From Bradyrhizobium sp. CCBAU 53351 (GTDB lineage: Bacteria; Pseudomonadota; Alphaproteobacteria; Rhizobiales; Xanthobacteraceae): a stretch of DNA of 64,000 bases. Position numbers and translations under genes: made by a program. Location of the stretch: NCBI RefSeq assembly GCF_015291745.1, contig NZ_CP030059.1, positions 6,475,501-6,539,500 on the forward strand, in the 5' to 3' direction. The notes under the pieces are model-generated. The model worked only from the letters and a program-made list of their open reading frames with translations, had not been told where the DNA came from and ran no database searches. Positions 54,382 to 63,999 of this stretch are shown here, piece by piece (position 1 is the first letter of the stretch; each line of letters starts with the position of its first letter).

Positions 54382-55578
54382 ATGACCAACAAATTCCGCA
54401 CCCTCGACGACGTCGAATTGAAGGGCAAGCGCGTGTTGCTGCGCGTCGATCTCAACGTGCCCATGGACAATGGCCGCGTCAGCGACACCACCCGGCTCGA
54501 CCGCGTCGCGCCGACCATCACCGAGATCTCGGACAAGGGCGGCAAGGTCATCCTGCTCGCGCATTTCGGCCGGCCGAAGGGACGCGACGCCAAGGACTCG
54601 CTCAAGCCCGTGGCTGAAGCGCTTGCGAAGGTCGTGAAGAAGCCCGTCGCCTTCGCCGAGGATTGCATCGGCGAGCCCGCGGCCAAGGCGGTCGCAGGCT
54701 TGAAGGACGGCGACATTCTCTGTCTCGAAAACACCCGCTTCCACAAGGAAGAGGAAAAGAACGATCCGGCTTTCGTCGCGGAACTGGCAAAGCTCGGCGA
54801 CATCTGGGTCAACGACGCCTTCTCGGCCGCGCACCGCGCCCACGCCACGACCGAAGGCCTCGGCCACAAGCTGCCGGCCTATGCCGGGCGCACCATGCAG
54901 GCCGAGCTCGATGCGCTGGAGAAGGCGCTGGGCTCGCCCACCAAGCCCGTCATCGCCATCATCGGCGGCGCAAAGGTCTCGACCAAGATCGACCTCCTGG
55001 AAAATCTCGTGAGCAAGGTCGATGCGCTGGTGATCGGCGGCGGCATGGCCAACACCTTCCTGCACGCCCAGGGCGTTGCGGTCGGCAAGTCGCTGGCCGA
55101 GAAGGATCTCAGCGCCACCGCGCTGCGCATCATGGAGAAGGCGGAAGCCGCCAACTGCGCCATCATTCTGCCGGTCGACGCCACGGTTGCCTATCACTTC
55201 GCCGCCAACGCGCCCTCGCATGCCTATGGGCTCGACGCGATTCCGGCCGACGGCATGATCCTCGACGTCGGCCCGCAGTCGATCGCCCGCGTCCACGCCG
55301 CGATCGACGACGCGGCGACGCTGGTCTGGAACGGACCGCTCGGCGCATTCGAGATGCAGCCCTTCGATCGCGGCACGGTCGCGGCCGCCAAGCACGCTGC
55401 CGAGCGCACCAAGGCCAAGAAGCTGATCTCGATCGCGGGCGGCGGCGACACCGTCGCGGCGCTCAACCAGGCCCATGTGGCCGGTGACTTCACCTATGTC
55501 TCGACCGCCGGTGGCGCGTTCCTCGAGTGGATGGAAGGCAAGCCGTTGCCCGGCGTCGAGGTGCTGCGCGTCAAGTAA
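54382..55578 (+). CDS. pgk: Phosphoglycerate kinase
   Basis: A 398-residue enzyme from ATG 54382 ([20 protein letters not shown]). [20 protein letters not shown] near 21-40 is the substrate loop, [14 protein letters not shown] near 62, [15 protein letters not shown] near 195-209, and the nucleotide end [17 protein letters not shown] near 352 with [16 protein letters not shown] near 372. It carries out substrate-level ATP formation or its reverse. A spurious frame starts at 54319 within the repeat. The start lies one base past a palindromic repeat; the ribosome site AAGAGAGATG is weak. Confidence 0.97.
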   Translation: MTNKFRTLDDVELKGKRVLLRVDLNVPMDNGRVSDTTRLDRVAPTITEISDKGGKVILLAHFGRPKGRDAKDSLKPVAEALAKVVKKPVAFAEDCIGEPAAKAVAGLKDGDILCLENTRFHKEEEKNDPAFVAELAKLGDIWVNDAFSAAHRAHATTEGLGHKLPAYAGRTMQAELDALEKALGSPTKPVIAIIGGAKVSTKIDLLENLVSKVDALVIGGGMANTFLHAQGVAVGKSLAEKDLSATALRIMEKAEAANCAIILPVDATVAYHFAANAPSHAYGLDAIPADGMILDVGPQSIARVHAAIDDAATLVWNGPLGAFEMQPFDRGTVAAAKHAAERTKAKKLISIAGGGDTVAALNQAHVAGDFTYVSTAGGAFLEWMEGKPLPGVEVLRVK

Positions 55579-55633
55579 ATTCAAGTCGGCAAACATCGCG
55601 GCCTTGCAAGGCCCCAACGGGAGAACAAGACAG

Positions 55634-56701
55634 ATGGCTCGGATCACGTTACGTCAACTGCTCGACCACGCGGCGGAGAACGATTACGGCGTACCGGCCT
55701 TCAACATCAACAATATGGAGCAGGCGCTGGCGATCATGGACGCGGCCAACCAGGTCGACGCGCCCGTCATCATCCAGGCCTCGCGCGGTGCGCGCTCCTA
55801 CGCCAACGACATCATGCTCAAGCACATGATGGACGCGGTCACCGAAATCTATCCGCACATCCCGGTCTGCGTGCATCTCGACCACGGCAACGAGGCCGCG
55901 ACCTGCATGACCGCGATCCAGGCCGGCTTCACCTCCGTCATGATGGACGGCTCGCTGAAGGCCGACGGCAAGACCCCCGGCGACTGGGCCTACAATGTCG
56001 GCGTCACCAAGACCGTGACCGACATGGCCCATCTCGGCGGCATCTCGGTGGAAGGCGAGCTCGGCGTGCTCGGCTCGCTCGAAACCGGCATGGGCGACAA
56101 GGAAGACGGCCACGGCGCAGAAGGCAAGCTCAGCCACGACCAGCTGCTGACCAATCCGGACGAGGCCGTGAAGTTCGTCCAGGAGACCAAGGTCGACGCG
56201 CTCGCGATCGCGATGGGGACGTCCCACGGCGCCTACAAGTTCACCCGCAAGCCCGACGGCGACATCCTCGCCATGAACGTGATCGAGGAGATCCACCGCA
56301 AGCTGCCGAACACGCATCTCGTCATGCACGGCTCCTCGTCGGTGCCGCAGGATCTGCAGGAGATCATCAACGCCAATGGCGGCAAGATGAAGCCGACCTG
56401 GGGCGTGCCGGTGGCCGAGATCCAGCGCGGCATCAAGAACGGCGTGCGCAAGATCAACATCGACACCGACAACCGCATGGCGATGACCGGCCAGATCCGC
56501 AAGGTGCTGAAGGACAGCCCGGAAGAGTTCGATCCGCGCAAGTACTTGAAGCCGGCCATGGAAGCCATGACCAAGCTGTGCAAGCAGCGCCTGCAGGAGT
56601 TCAACACGGCAGGCCAGGCCTCCAAGATCAAGCGTGTCCTGACCACCGCCGAGATGGCCAAGCGCTACGCCAAGGGCGAGCTGGATCCGAAGGTGGCGTA
56701 A
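55634..56701 (+). CDS. fba: Fructose-bisphosphate aldolase, class II
   Basis: A 355-residue zinc enzyme from ATG 55634 ([20 protein letters not shown]). [20 protein letters not shown] near 77-96 includes zinc His residues; [15 protein letters not shown] near 101; [20 protein letters not shown] near 137; [14 protein letters not shown] near 193; [10 protein letters not shown] near 230. It is the Calvin-cycle/CbbA-like subtype by length and motifs. The reaction is reversible cleavage of fructose 1,6-bisphosphate (or sedoheptulose bisphosphate) to triose phosphates. It starts 55 bases after pgk and is followed by an unrelated class I aldolase. Confidence 0.97.
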   Translation: MARITLRQLLDHAAENDYGVPAFNINNMEQALAIMDAANQVDAPVIIQASRGARSYANDIMLKHMMDAVTEIYPHIPVCVHLDHGNEAATCMTAIQAGFTSVMMDGSLKADGKTPGDWAYNVGVTKTVTDMAHLGGISVEGELGVLGSLETGMGDKEDGHGAEGKLSHDQLLTNPDEAVKFVQETKVDALAIAMGTSHGAYKFTRKPDGDILAMNVIEEIHRKLPNTHLVMHGSSSVPQDLQEIINANGGKMKPTWGVPVAEIQRGIKNGVRKINIDTDNRMAMTGQIRKVLKDSPEEFDPRKYLKPAMEAMTKLCKQRLQEFNTAGQASKIKRVLTTAEMAKRYAKGELDPKVA

Positions 56702-56721
56702 GCGGCGTAAGGGCAGGCACC

Positions 56722-56825
56722 GTCATTCCGGGGCGCGCGCAGCGCGAGCCCGGAATCCATGGTGCCACCGTCGACGCGAATCAATGGATTCCGGGCTCGC
56801 GCCTAGGGGCGCGCCCCGGAATGAC
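56722..56825. repeat. Intergenic palindromic repeat (GTCATTCCGG type, second copy)
   Basis: A 104-base palindrome: GTCATTCCGGGGCGCGC at the left end mirrors GCGCGCCCCGGAATGAC-like sequence at the right end; the middle has CCCGGAATCCAT and ATGGATTCCGGG. The outer ends equal those of the element at 4027-4127. It lies 21 bases after the class II aldolase gene and may separate expression of the two aldolases. Confidence 0.8.
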
Positions 56826-56927
56826 CGGCCTCCCCCCTTTACCCTGCGACGAACGATAGCTCGGCAATTGCCCGAGAACGGTCTATTTTCACGGGCAAGG
56901 GCAGAGTCGTTTTGGGAGGACCTCTCG

Positions 56928-57953
56928 ATGAATCTGACTGAGCTCAACAAGGTGGCGACCGCCATGGTCGCGCCGGGCAAGGGCATCCTCGCCGCCGACG
57001 AATCCTCCGGCACCATCAAGAAACGCTTTGACGCAATCGGCGTGGAGTCCACGGAAGAGAACCGCCGCGACTATCGCGAGATGCTGTTCCGCTCCAAGGA
57101 CGCCATGAGCCAGTACATCTCGGGCGTGATCCTCTATGACGAGACGATCTGGCAGGACGCGAAGGACGGCACGCCGCTGGTGAAGCTGATCGAGCAGAGC
57201 GGCGCCATTCCCGGCATCAAGGTCGACGAAGGCACGCAGGCCTTGCCGATGTGCCCGGGCGAAACAGTCACCGTCGGGCTCGACAGGCTCGCCGAACGCT
57301 TAAAGAAATATTACGAACGCGGCGCGCGCTTCGCCAAATGGCGCGCGGTGATCGACATCGGCAGCGGTATTCCCTCGATGACCGCGATCAGCGTCAACGC
57401 CCACGCGCTGGCGCGCTATGCCGCACTGTGCCAGGCCGCGCAGATCGTGCCGATCGTGGAGCCGGAGGTGCTGATGGACGGCGACCACGACATCGACCGC
57501 TGCTATGAGGTGACGAGCCGCGTGCTGAACAAGACGTTCCAGGAATTGCGCGTGCAGCGCGTCGCGCTCGAAGGCATGGTGCTGAAGCCCAACATGGCGA
57601 TCTCAGGCAAGAAATGCGCGAAGCAGGCGCCCGTCGAGGAGGTCGCGGAGAAAACCGTCCGCCTGCTCAAGGCCTGCGTGCCCGCGGCCGTGCCCGGCAT
57701 CGCCTTCCTCTCCGGCGGCCAGTCGGACGAAGAGGCGACCGCTCATCTCAACGCCATGCACAAGCTCGGCCCGCTGCCCTGGGGCCTGACCTTCTCCTAC
57801 GGCCGCGCGCTGCAGGCGGCGCCGCAGAAGGCCTGGTCCGGGAGGCCTGAGAACGTCGCGGCCGGACAGCGCGCCTTCAGCCATCGCGCGCGGATGAACG
57901 GCCTCGCCTCCAAGGGCGAATGGCAAAGTAGCCTGGAACAGAAGGCAGCCTAG
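56928..57953 (+). CDS. Fructose-bisphosphate aldolase, class I
   Basis: A 341-residue protein from ATG 56928 (MNLTELNKVATAMVAPGKGI) with ribosome site GGGAGGA. GILAADESSGTIKKRFDAIG near 19-38, ISGVILYDETIWQ near 66, and the Schiff-base Lys in GMVLKPNMAISG near 213; FLSGGQSDEEATAHLNAM near 262 completes the active site. It needs no metal, unlike the class II enzyme encoded just upstream. The two are unrelated in sequence and do the same reaction. Confidence 0.97.
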   Translation: MNLTELNKVATAMVAPGKGILAADESSGTIKKRFDAIGVESTEENRRDYREMLFRSKDAMSQYISGVILYDETIWQDAKDGTPLVKLIEQSGAIPGIKVDEGTQALPMCPGETVTVGLDRLAERLKKYYERGARFAKWRAVIDIGSGIPSMTAISVNAHALARYAALCQAAQIVPIVEPEVLMDGDHDIDRCYEVTSRVLNKTFQELRVQRVALEGMVLKPNMAISGKKCAKQAPVEEVAEKTVRLLKACVPAAVPGIAFLSGGQSDEEATAHLNAMHKLGPLPWGLTFSYGRALQAAPQKAWSGRPENVAAGQRAFSHRARMNGLASKGEWQSSLEQKAA

Positions 57954-57956
57954 ATC

Positions 57957-58646
57957 TTGTCGAACAAACCGCCTCCGCCGCGCCCGGCGCCTCGCCTTTA
58001 TCTTGCGACGCCCGTCGTCGATGATCCCGCTGCGCTTCTCGGCGAGCTGCCGGCCCTGCTTGCCGCCGCCGACGTCGCGGCCGTGCTGCTGCGGCTGGAG
58101 GAGACCGACCAGCGTACCATGATCTCGCGCGTCAAGGCCTTCGCACCGCCGGTGCAGAAGGCGGGGGCCGCGCTGCTGGTCGAGGGCCATGCCGAGCTGG
58201 TCGCGCGCGGCGGCGCCGACGGTGCGCACCTGCCCGGCATCGCCGCACTGAAAGAGGCGCTGCCATCGCTCAAGCCCGATCGCATCGCCGGTGTCGGCGG
58301 GCTGACGACGCGGCACCATTCCATGGAGGCGGGCGAGATCGGCGCAGATTACGTGCTGTTCGGCGAGCCCGATGCGAAGGGACAGCGTCCGTCGGCGGAA
58401 GCGATCGCGGAACGGCTGAACTGGTGGGCCGAGCTGTTCGAGCCGCCCTGCGTCGGCTTTGCGCTGTCGCTGGAAGAGGCCCACGACTTCGCGCTCAGCG
58501 GCGCCGATTTCGTGCTGGTCGGCGACTTCATCTGGTCCGATCCGCGCGGGCCCAAGGCGGCGCTGATCGAGGTCGACGCCGCGATCAAGAAGGCGCACGC
58601 GACGGCGATAGCCAGCCCAGATCCTGCGGGCAGCGAGCACGGCTAG
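57957..58646 (+). CDS. Thiamine phosphate synthase-like TIM-barrel protein (ThiE/TenI-like)
   Basis: A 229-residue protein that starts at TTG 57957, four bases after the aldolase stop; there is no Met before about residue 55, so a non-ATG start is needed. RLYLATPVVDDPAALLGELP near 13, KAGAALLVEGHAELVARGGA near 69-88, GADGAHLPG, and GVGGLTTRHHSMEAGEIGAD near 111-130 with YVLFGEP are the ThiE/TenI fold. The usual catalytic Asp/Lys set is only partly visible, so TenI-like or unknown function is possible. No other thiamine genes are near. Confidence 0.85.
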   Translation: MSNKPPPPRPAPRLYLATPVVDDPAALLGELPALLAAADVAAVLLRLEETDQRTMISRVKAFAPPVQKAGAALLVEGHAELVARGGADGAHLPGIAALKEALPSLKPDRIAGVGGLTTRHHSMEAGEIGADYVLFGEPDAKGQRPSAEAIAERLNWWAELFEPPCVGFALSLEEAHDFALSGADFVLVGDFIWSDPRGPKAALIEVDAAIKKAHATAIASPDPAGSEHG

Positions 58647-58654
58647 CGCCCGAC

Positions 58655-59737
58655 ATGAAACTCCCCTGCATCACCATGCTGGCGACGCTGCTGCTCACGG
58701 TACCGGCGGCCGCGCAGCTTCAGATCACCCCGCCGGCGACAATCCCCAGTCCGCCCGCGGAGAAGCAGAAGCCCAAGCCGGCCCCGCCCGCCAAGAAGAA
58801 GGAGGCTGCGCCGGCGCCGAAACCTTCGGCCTCGCCCAAGCCCGCCCCCTCTTCCAAGCCGACGCCGACCCCGACCGTGATCCCGGCGCCGCCGACCGAC
58901 AATTCCAGCGCCGATCTGGTGTACGGCGCCTATCAGCGCGGCCAGTACAAAACCGCGTTCGACCTCGCCACCGCCCGCGCGCAAGGCGGCGACCCCAAGG
59001 CGATGACCATGCTCGGCGAGCTCTATTCCAACGCCATGGGCATTCGCCGCGACTACGCCAAGGCGGCTGAATGGTACAAGCGCGCCGCGGACGCCGGCGA
59101 CCGCGAGGCGATGTTCGCGCTCGCCATGCTGCGCATTTCAGGCCGCGGCGGCTCGGTCGACAAGAACGAGGCGGTCAAGCTGATGGCGTCCGCCGCCAAG
59201 CTCGGCGAGCCCAAGGCGGCCTATAACCTCGCGCTGCTCTATCTGGACGGCCAGACCCTGCCGCAGGACGTCAGGCGTTCAGCCGAGCTGCTGCGCCAGG
59301 CCGCCGATGCCGGCCTGCCCGAGGCGCAATACGCGCTCGCGACCTTCTACAAGGAAGGCACGGGCGTGCCGAAGGATCCGGAACGCGCGGTGCGGCTGCT
59401 GCAGGCCGCCTCGCTCGCCGACAATGTCGACGCCGAGGTGGAATATGCCATCGCCATGTTCAACGGCACCGGCACGCCGAAGAACCAGCCGGCTGCCGTC
59501 GCCCTGCTCCGCAAGGCCTCCCGCCAGGGCAGCGCGATCGCGCAGAACCGGCTGGCCTGGGTGCTGATCAACGGCGTCGGCACGCCCATGGACAAGGTCG
59601 AGGGCTTCAAATGGCACCTGGTGGCCAAGACCGCCGGCAAGGGCGACCCGGAGCTCGACAAGCAATTCTCCGACCTTCCGCCCGAGGAGCGGGCCAAGGC
59701 GGAGGCCGCCGCCAAAAAATGGCTTGGGAGCAAATGA
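58655..59737 (+). CDS. Secreted Sel1-like repeat protein
   Basis: A 360-residue protein from ATG 58655. A signal peptide (MKLPCITMLATLLLTVPAAA) is followed by a Pro/Lys/Ala-rich linker (about 25-85) resembling a periplasm-spanning arm. From about 95 on are Sel1-type repeats of ~36 residues: GDPKAMTMLGELYSNAMGIR, GDREAMFALAMLRISGRGGS, GEPKAAYNLALLYLDGQTLP, GLPEAQYALATFYKEGTGVP and so on, about six or seven in all. Such repeats bind proteins. Partner unknown. It starts eight bases after the ThiE-like gene, so they are likely co-transcribed. Confidence 0.88.
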   Translation: MKLPCITMLATLLLTVPAAAQLQITPPATIPSPPAEKQKPKPAPPAKKKEAAPAPKPSASPKPAPSSKPTPTPTVIPAPPTDNSSADLVYGAYQRGQYKTAFDLATARAQGGDPKAMTMLGELYSNAMGIRRDYAKAAEWYKRAADAGDREAMFALAMLRISGRGGSVDKNEAVKLMASAAKLGEPKAAYNLALLYLDGQTLPQDVRRSAELLRQAADAGLPEAQYALATFYKEGTGVPKDPERAVRLLQAASLADNVDAEVEYAIAMFNGTGTPKNQPAAVALLRKASRQGSAIAQNRLAWVLINGVGTPMDKVEGFKWHLVAKTAGKGDPELDKQFSDLPPEERAKAEAAAKKWLGSK

Positions 59738-59821
59738 CTTGACCTTCAGCCCCTCGCAGGGCACCCAATCCTCCAAACACGCGCGATTTCGCGCCATTTC
59801 CCCCGATCAAGACCAGAGCTC

Positions 59822-60613
59822 ATGCTGTATTCCGCAACTATCAACGTCATGGTCAAGGCCGCGCGCCGCGCCGGCCGCAGCCTCAAGCGCGATCTCGGCG
59901 AGATCGAACATCTCCAGGTCTCGCTGAAGGGACCGGCGAATTTCGTCTCGCTCGCCGACAAGCGCGCCGAGGAGATCCTCTACCAGGACCTCGCCAAGGC
60001 CCGCCCCGGCTACGGCTTCATCGGCGAGGAAGGCGGCATGCGGGAAGGCAGCGACAAGAGCCATACCTGGATCGTCGATCCGCTCGACGGCACCACCAAC
60101 TTCCTGCACGGCATCCCGCAATTCGCGATCTCGATCGGCCTCGTGCGCGAGGGCACGATCATCGCCGGCGTGATCTACAACCCTGCCAATGACGAGCTCT
60201 ACATCGCCGAGCGCGGCAAGGGCGCCTTCCTCAACGACCAGCGCCTGCGCGTCGCCGGACGCCGCCAGCTCAACGAATGCGTGGTGGCCTGCGGCCTGCC
60301 CCATATCGGCCGCGGCGACCACGAGGAATTCCGCCGCGAGATGACCGCGATCCAGGACCGCGTCGCGGGCCTCCGCCGCTTCGGCGCCGCCTCGCTCGAT
60401 CTCGCCTTCGTTGCCGCCGGCCGCCTCGACGGCTATTGGGAGCGCAATTTGCAATCCTGGGACATCGCCGCCGGTATGCTGATGGTGCGCGAAGCAGGCG
60501 GCACGGTGAGCGACATCAGCACGCCCGGCGATGCGCTGGTGACCGGGGACGTGGTGTGCGGGAACGAGTACGTGCACGGGGAGCTGGTGAGAATCTTGCG
60601 GAAGCCGGCGTAG
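59822..60613 (+). CDS. suhB: Inositol monophosphatase family protein (SuhB-like)
   Basis: A 263-residue Mg2+-dependent phosphatase. FVSLADKRAEEILYQDLAKA near 41-60, GEEGG near 69 (metal Glu), IVDPLDGTTNFLHGIPQFAI near 84-103 and SWDIAAGMLMVREAGG near 213-228 are the metal and substrate motifs. The family splits inositol phosphates and related sugar phosphates and in E. coli also helps rRNA antitermination. LYSATINVMVKAARRAGRSL is a canonical SuhB start. It is convergent with the AAA ATPase gene. Confidence 0.94.
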   Translation: MLYSATINVMVKAARRAGRSLKRDLGEIEHLQVSLKGPANFVSLADKRAEEILYQDLAKARPGYGFIGEEGGMREGSDKSHTWIVDPLDGTTNFLHGIPQFAISIGLVREGTIIAGVIYNPANDELYIAERGKGAFLNDQRLRVAGRRQLNECVVACGLPHIGRGDHEEFRREMTAIQDRVAGLRRFGAASLDLAFVAAGRLDGYWERNLQSWDIAAGMLMVREAGGTVSDISTPGDALVTGDVVCGNEYVHGELVRILRKPA

Positions 60614-60638
60614 CCGCACGACTGCTCGATCTCATCGG

Positions 60639-61766
60639 CTAAGACTCGTCATCGTCGGCCTCATCGTCTCGATATTCCCCGCCGAGGGTCAGCCCCTCGA
60701 TCGCGGTGGCGCCTTTCGACTTGATGACGCGGCGAAGCGGGACGGAGCTCTCGCTTCGCAGGGCCTCCATCAGCTGCTCCGAATGGGTGACGATCCAGAT
60801 GTCGGCGCGACTTGATGCCTTGGCGATCAGCCGGGCCAATGGCGCCAGCAGCGACGGATGCAGGCTGGTCTCGGGTTCGTTCAGCGCGATGAAGGGCGGA
60901 AGCCGATAGCCCATGAACACCGCGAGCAGGCAAATGTATTTCAGTGTCCCGTCGGATAATTCGTGAGCCCTGAACGGCCGCGGCATATCCTCCAGCTGCA
61001 GATCGAATTCGCACACGCCGCCCTGTTCCCATGCGCGGAGCTCGGCGCCCGGGAATGCGTCCTGGATCGCATCCTGCAGGTCGGTGGCATCTCCTCTGAT
61101 GGTGTAGAGCGTCGACAGGGCCGCAGCGAGATCGCTTCCGTCGGCACTGAGCGAGGGCGTCGTGATCGCAAGACAGGGCTTTCGAACCGGCGACGCCGGA
61201 TCGGTACGAAAGTCGTGATAGAAGCGCCAGCCCAGCATCGCGTTTCTGAGCAGGTCGATCTCAGGGCATTCCTTGCCGTCGAAAAAGCCCGCAAGCGCCG
61301 GCTCCGACGGCAGCACTGCATCCCTGTGGCTGCTCCATGCGCCGCTCTCGCTGCGGACGCGGACGAGCGAATTCTTTCGCTCCATCAGCAGAACCGTTCG
61401 TTTGCCCTGCACCCCCTCGATGCTTTCGGACTTGATCATCGGCTCACCGGAAAACGCCGCCTCGAGCGGGGCCGGATATCCGACTTCAATGGAGTATTTG
61501 AGACGGTCGAACTTGACCGACAACCGTAATCTCCCATCCTCGCCGCGTTTGCGGACGCCGGACCAGCAGACCGAATTCAACCCGCCTTCGTCGGCGATCG
61601 TCCGCGTGATCCGCCCGGCTGCCGCATCGCGCAACAGCGACAAGGACTTGTAGAGGTTGGACTTGCCGACACCGTTCTCGCCTACAAAGACGGACAGGGG
61701 ATGGATCGGGATGGAGAGCCGCCGGATGGAGCGATAGTTCGAGATCGTAATGTCGGTCGGACGCAT
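60639..61766 (-). CDS. AAA family ATPase (OLD/RecF-like, COG4637-like)
   Basis: A 375-residue ATPase of the SMC/RecF/OLD kind. Walker A is VGENGVGKSNLYKSLSLL near 28-45 after ISNYRSIRRLSIPIHPL, signature ELSDGTLKYICLLAVFMG near 268-285, Walker B PPFIALNEPETSLHPSLL near 289-306 and the switch His in IVTHSEQLMEAL near 322. There is no TOPRIM nuclease domain, unlike full OLD proteins, and no partner gene next to it. Role unknown: DNA repair or a stand-alone anti-phage factor are possibilities, neither shown here. Confidence 0.9.
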   Translation of the reverse strand: MRPTDITISNYRSIRRLSIPIHPLSVFVGENGVGKSNLYKSLSLLRDAAAGRITRTIADEGGLNSVCWSGVRKRGEDGRLRLSVKFDRLKYSIEVGYPAPLEAAFSGEPMIKSESIEGVQGKRTVLLMERKNSLVRVRSESGAWSSHRDAVLPSEPALAGFFDGKECPEIDLLRNAMLGWRFYHDFRTDPASPVRKPCLAITTPSLSADGSDLAAALSTLYTIRGDATDLQDAIQDAFPGAELRAWEQGGVCEFDLQLEDMPRPFRAHELSDGTLKYICLLAVFMGYRLPPFIALNEPETSLHPSLLAPLARLIAKASSRADIWIVTHSEQLMEALRSESSVPLRRVIKSKGATAIEGLTLGGEYRDDEADDDES

Positions 61767-61935
61767 CGCATGCTTTCAGTCGGCAGGTCTGGTGCGTTCG
61801 CAGGTCCAGCGCCAACGCACATCCCATCAATCCAGGGATGCAGTCTCGGTCGACGCTCGCGCGAAAGCAAGCCGGACGCCCGTCGACATCAAGCGACGGC
61901 GCATCCAACTCCGGCGGTTAGGACCGATCCGGCGT

Positions 61936-63999
61936 TCAGTGGCCGGTTCTTGCCGGCGCCGGCGGCCCGTACGCCTCACCATCCTTCGCCGCCGCCTTCT
62001 CCCTGTCCCCCGCCAGCACGCGCTGCACCGAGACGAAGAACACCGGCACCATCAGCAGCGCCAGGATCACCACCGCGATCATGCCGCCCATCACGATGCT
62101 GCCGAGCGCCTGCTGGCTGGCGCCGCCGGCGCCGTGGGCGATGGCCATCGGCAGCACGCCGCAGATGAAGGCAAGGCCCGTCATCAAAATGGGGCGGAAG
62201 CGCAGGCGGCAGGCTTCGATGGTGGCTTCCACCAGGGGCTTGCCCTCTTTCCGCAGGTCTTTCGCGAATTCGATGATCAGGATCGCGTCCTTGGCCGCGA
62301 GGCCGATGATGGTGATCAGGCCGACGGTGAAATAGACGTCATTGGGCAGGCCGCGCAGCATCGCCGCGGTCACCGCGCCGACGATGCCGAGCGGGACGGT
62401 GAGCAGCACCGCGAGCGGAATGGTCCAGCTTTCATAGAGCGCGGCCAGACACAGGAACACCACGAACACCGAGAGCGCGAGCAGGAACGGCGCTTGCGAG
62501 CCCGACAGCTTTTCCTGGAGCGACTGCCCGGTCCATTCATAGCCGAAGCCGCGCGGCAGTCTTCCCGCAAGCCGCTCCATCTCGGCAATCGCATCGCCCG
62601 AGGTGAAGCCGGGCCTGGCTTCGCCGGAGATGCGCACCGCCGGATAATAGTTGAAGCCGGCGATCTGCGTCGGCCCGCGCGCCCATTCCACCGTGGCGAA
62701 AGACGAGAACGGCACGAGCTGGCCGCGGCTGTTCTTGACGTTGTAATTAAGAATGTCCTCGGTCCGCATGCGGTCGCGGGCGTCGGCCTGCACCACGACG
62801 CGCTGCATGCGGCCGCGGTTCGGGAAGTCGTTGATGTAGTTCGAGCCGAGATTGGTCGAGATCGTGTTGTTGATGTCCTCGAAGGTGACGCCGAAGGCGC
62901 CGGCCTTCTCGCGGTCGATCACGAGATTGACGACGCCCGCCTCGGGCAGGCCCTCTACATAGACTTTCTGCAGCACCGGGCTCGCATTGGCCTCCGCGAT
63001 CAACTGGTCGGCGGCGCGCATCAATTGCTGATAGCCCTTCTGGCCGCGGTCCTGGAGGCGGAACGAGAAGCCCGAGGAGTTGCCGAGATTGTCGATCGGC
63101 GGCGGCTGCAGCGCCGCGATCTTCGCGTCTTTGATCGACGACAGATCGCGGTTGATGTCGTTGACGATCGCTGCGGCGGAATCCTTCGGCCCGCGCTCCG
63201 ACCAGTCCTTCAGAGTGATGAAGGCTTGCGCCGTATTCATGCCCTGACCTGAGAAGCTGAAGCCGGTGAGGAAGGTGACATCCTCGACGCCCGGCCGTGC
63301 TGCAAGATATTTTTCGACCTTCTCGATCACGGCCTCGGTGCGGGCGTAGGACGAATCCGATGGCGTCTGGACGTCGGTGGTGACGAAGCCCTGATCGTCG
63401 ATCGGCAGGAAGCCGCCGGGCAAGTTGACGAAAGCCCAGGACAATCCAACCAGAAGCGCGGCATAGACCAACATCAGGCGGCCGGTGCGCTTCAGCGAGA
63501 AGCCGACGGTGCGGGAATAACCTTCCTTGCCGCCTTCGAGCACGCGGTTGAACCAGCCGAACACGCCGCGCTTGGCATGGCCGTGGCCGGCTGCGACGGG
63601 CTTGAGCAAGGTCGCGCACAGCGCCGGCGTCAGCGACAGCGCAAGAAAGGCGGAGAAGCCGATCGCGGCGACCATGGTGACCGAGAATTGACGATAGATG
63701 ATGCCGACCGAGCCCGGGAAGAACGCCATCGGCACGAACACCGCCATCAGCACCAGCGTGATGCCGATGATGGCGCCCGAGATCTGCGACATCGCCTTTC
63801 GCGTCGCATCCTTCGGCGGCAGGCCCTCCTCGGCCATGATGCGCTCGACGTTCTCGACCACGACGATGGCGTCGTCAACGAGGATGCCGACCGCGAGCAC
63901 CATGCCGAACATCGAGAGCATGTTGATGGAATAGCCGGCCAGCAGCAGCGTGGTGCAGGCGCCCAGCAGCGCCACGGGCACCACGATGGTCGGAATGAT
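61936..63999 (-). CDS. RND efflux transporter permease, HAE1 family (N-terminal part outside window)
   Basis: The last ~687 residues of an AcrB/MexF-type pump; about 350 N-terminal residues lie beyond the window end. The visible part begins in the first transmembrane block (IIPTIVVPVALLGACTTLLL). The proton-relay region GILVDDAIVVVENVERIMAE is near 35-55; LSLTPALCATLL near 115; periplasmic porter part ADARDRMRTEDILNYNVKNS near 420; and the second membrane block AAKDAILIIEFAKDLRKEGK near 575. Its stop is followed by the ATPase gene after an empty ~170 bases. A membrane-fusion partner would be expected outside the window upstream. Substrates unknown, usually drugs or solvents. Confidence 0.96.
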   Translation of the reverse strand: MIPTIVVPVALLGACTTLLLAGYSINMLSMFGMVLAVGILVDDAIVVVENVERIMAEEGLPPKDATRKAMSQISGAIIGITLVLMAVFVPMAFFPGSVGIIYRQFSVTMVAAIGFSAFLALSLTPALCATLLKPVAAGHGHAKRGVFGWFNRVLEGGKEGYSRTVGFSLKRTGRLMLVYAALLVGLSWAFVNLPGGFLPIDDQGFVTTDVQTPSDSSYARTEAVIEKVEKYLAARPGVEDVTFLTGFSFSGQGMNTAQAFITLKDWSERGPKDSAAAIVNDINRDLSSIKDAKIAALQPPPIDNLGNSSGFSFRLQDRGQKGYQQLMRAADQLIAEANASPVLQKVYVEGLPEAGVVNLVIDREKAGAFGVTFEDINNTISTNLGSNYINDFPNRGRMQRVVVQADARDRMRTEDILNYNVKNSRGQLVPFSSFATVEWARGPTQIAGFNYYPAVRISGEARPGFTSGDAIAEMERLAGRLPRGFGYEWTGQSLQEKLSGSQAPFLLALSVFVVFLCLAALYESWTIPLAVLLTVPLGIVGAVTAAMLRGLPNDVYFTVGLITIIGLAAKDAILIIEFAKDLRKEGKPLVEATIEACRLRFRPILMTGLAFICGVLPMAIAHGAGGASQQALGSIVMGGMIAVVILALLMVPVFFVSVQRVLAGDREKAAAKDGEAYGPPAPARTGH

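Noticed and set aside
51095..57953. Calvin-cycle operon with RuBisCO
   Set aside because: tkt-gap-pgk-fba resembles a cbb set, but no cbbL/S, cbbP or cbbR is in the window, so autotrophy cannot be claimed from here.
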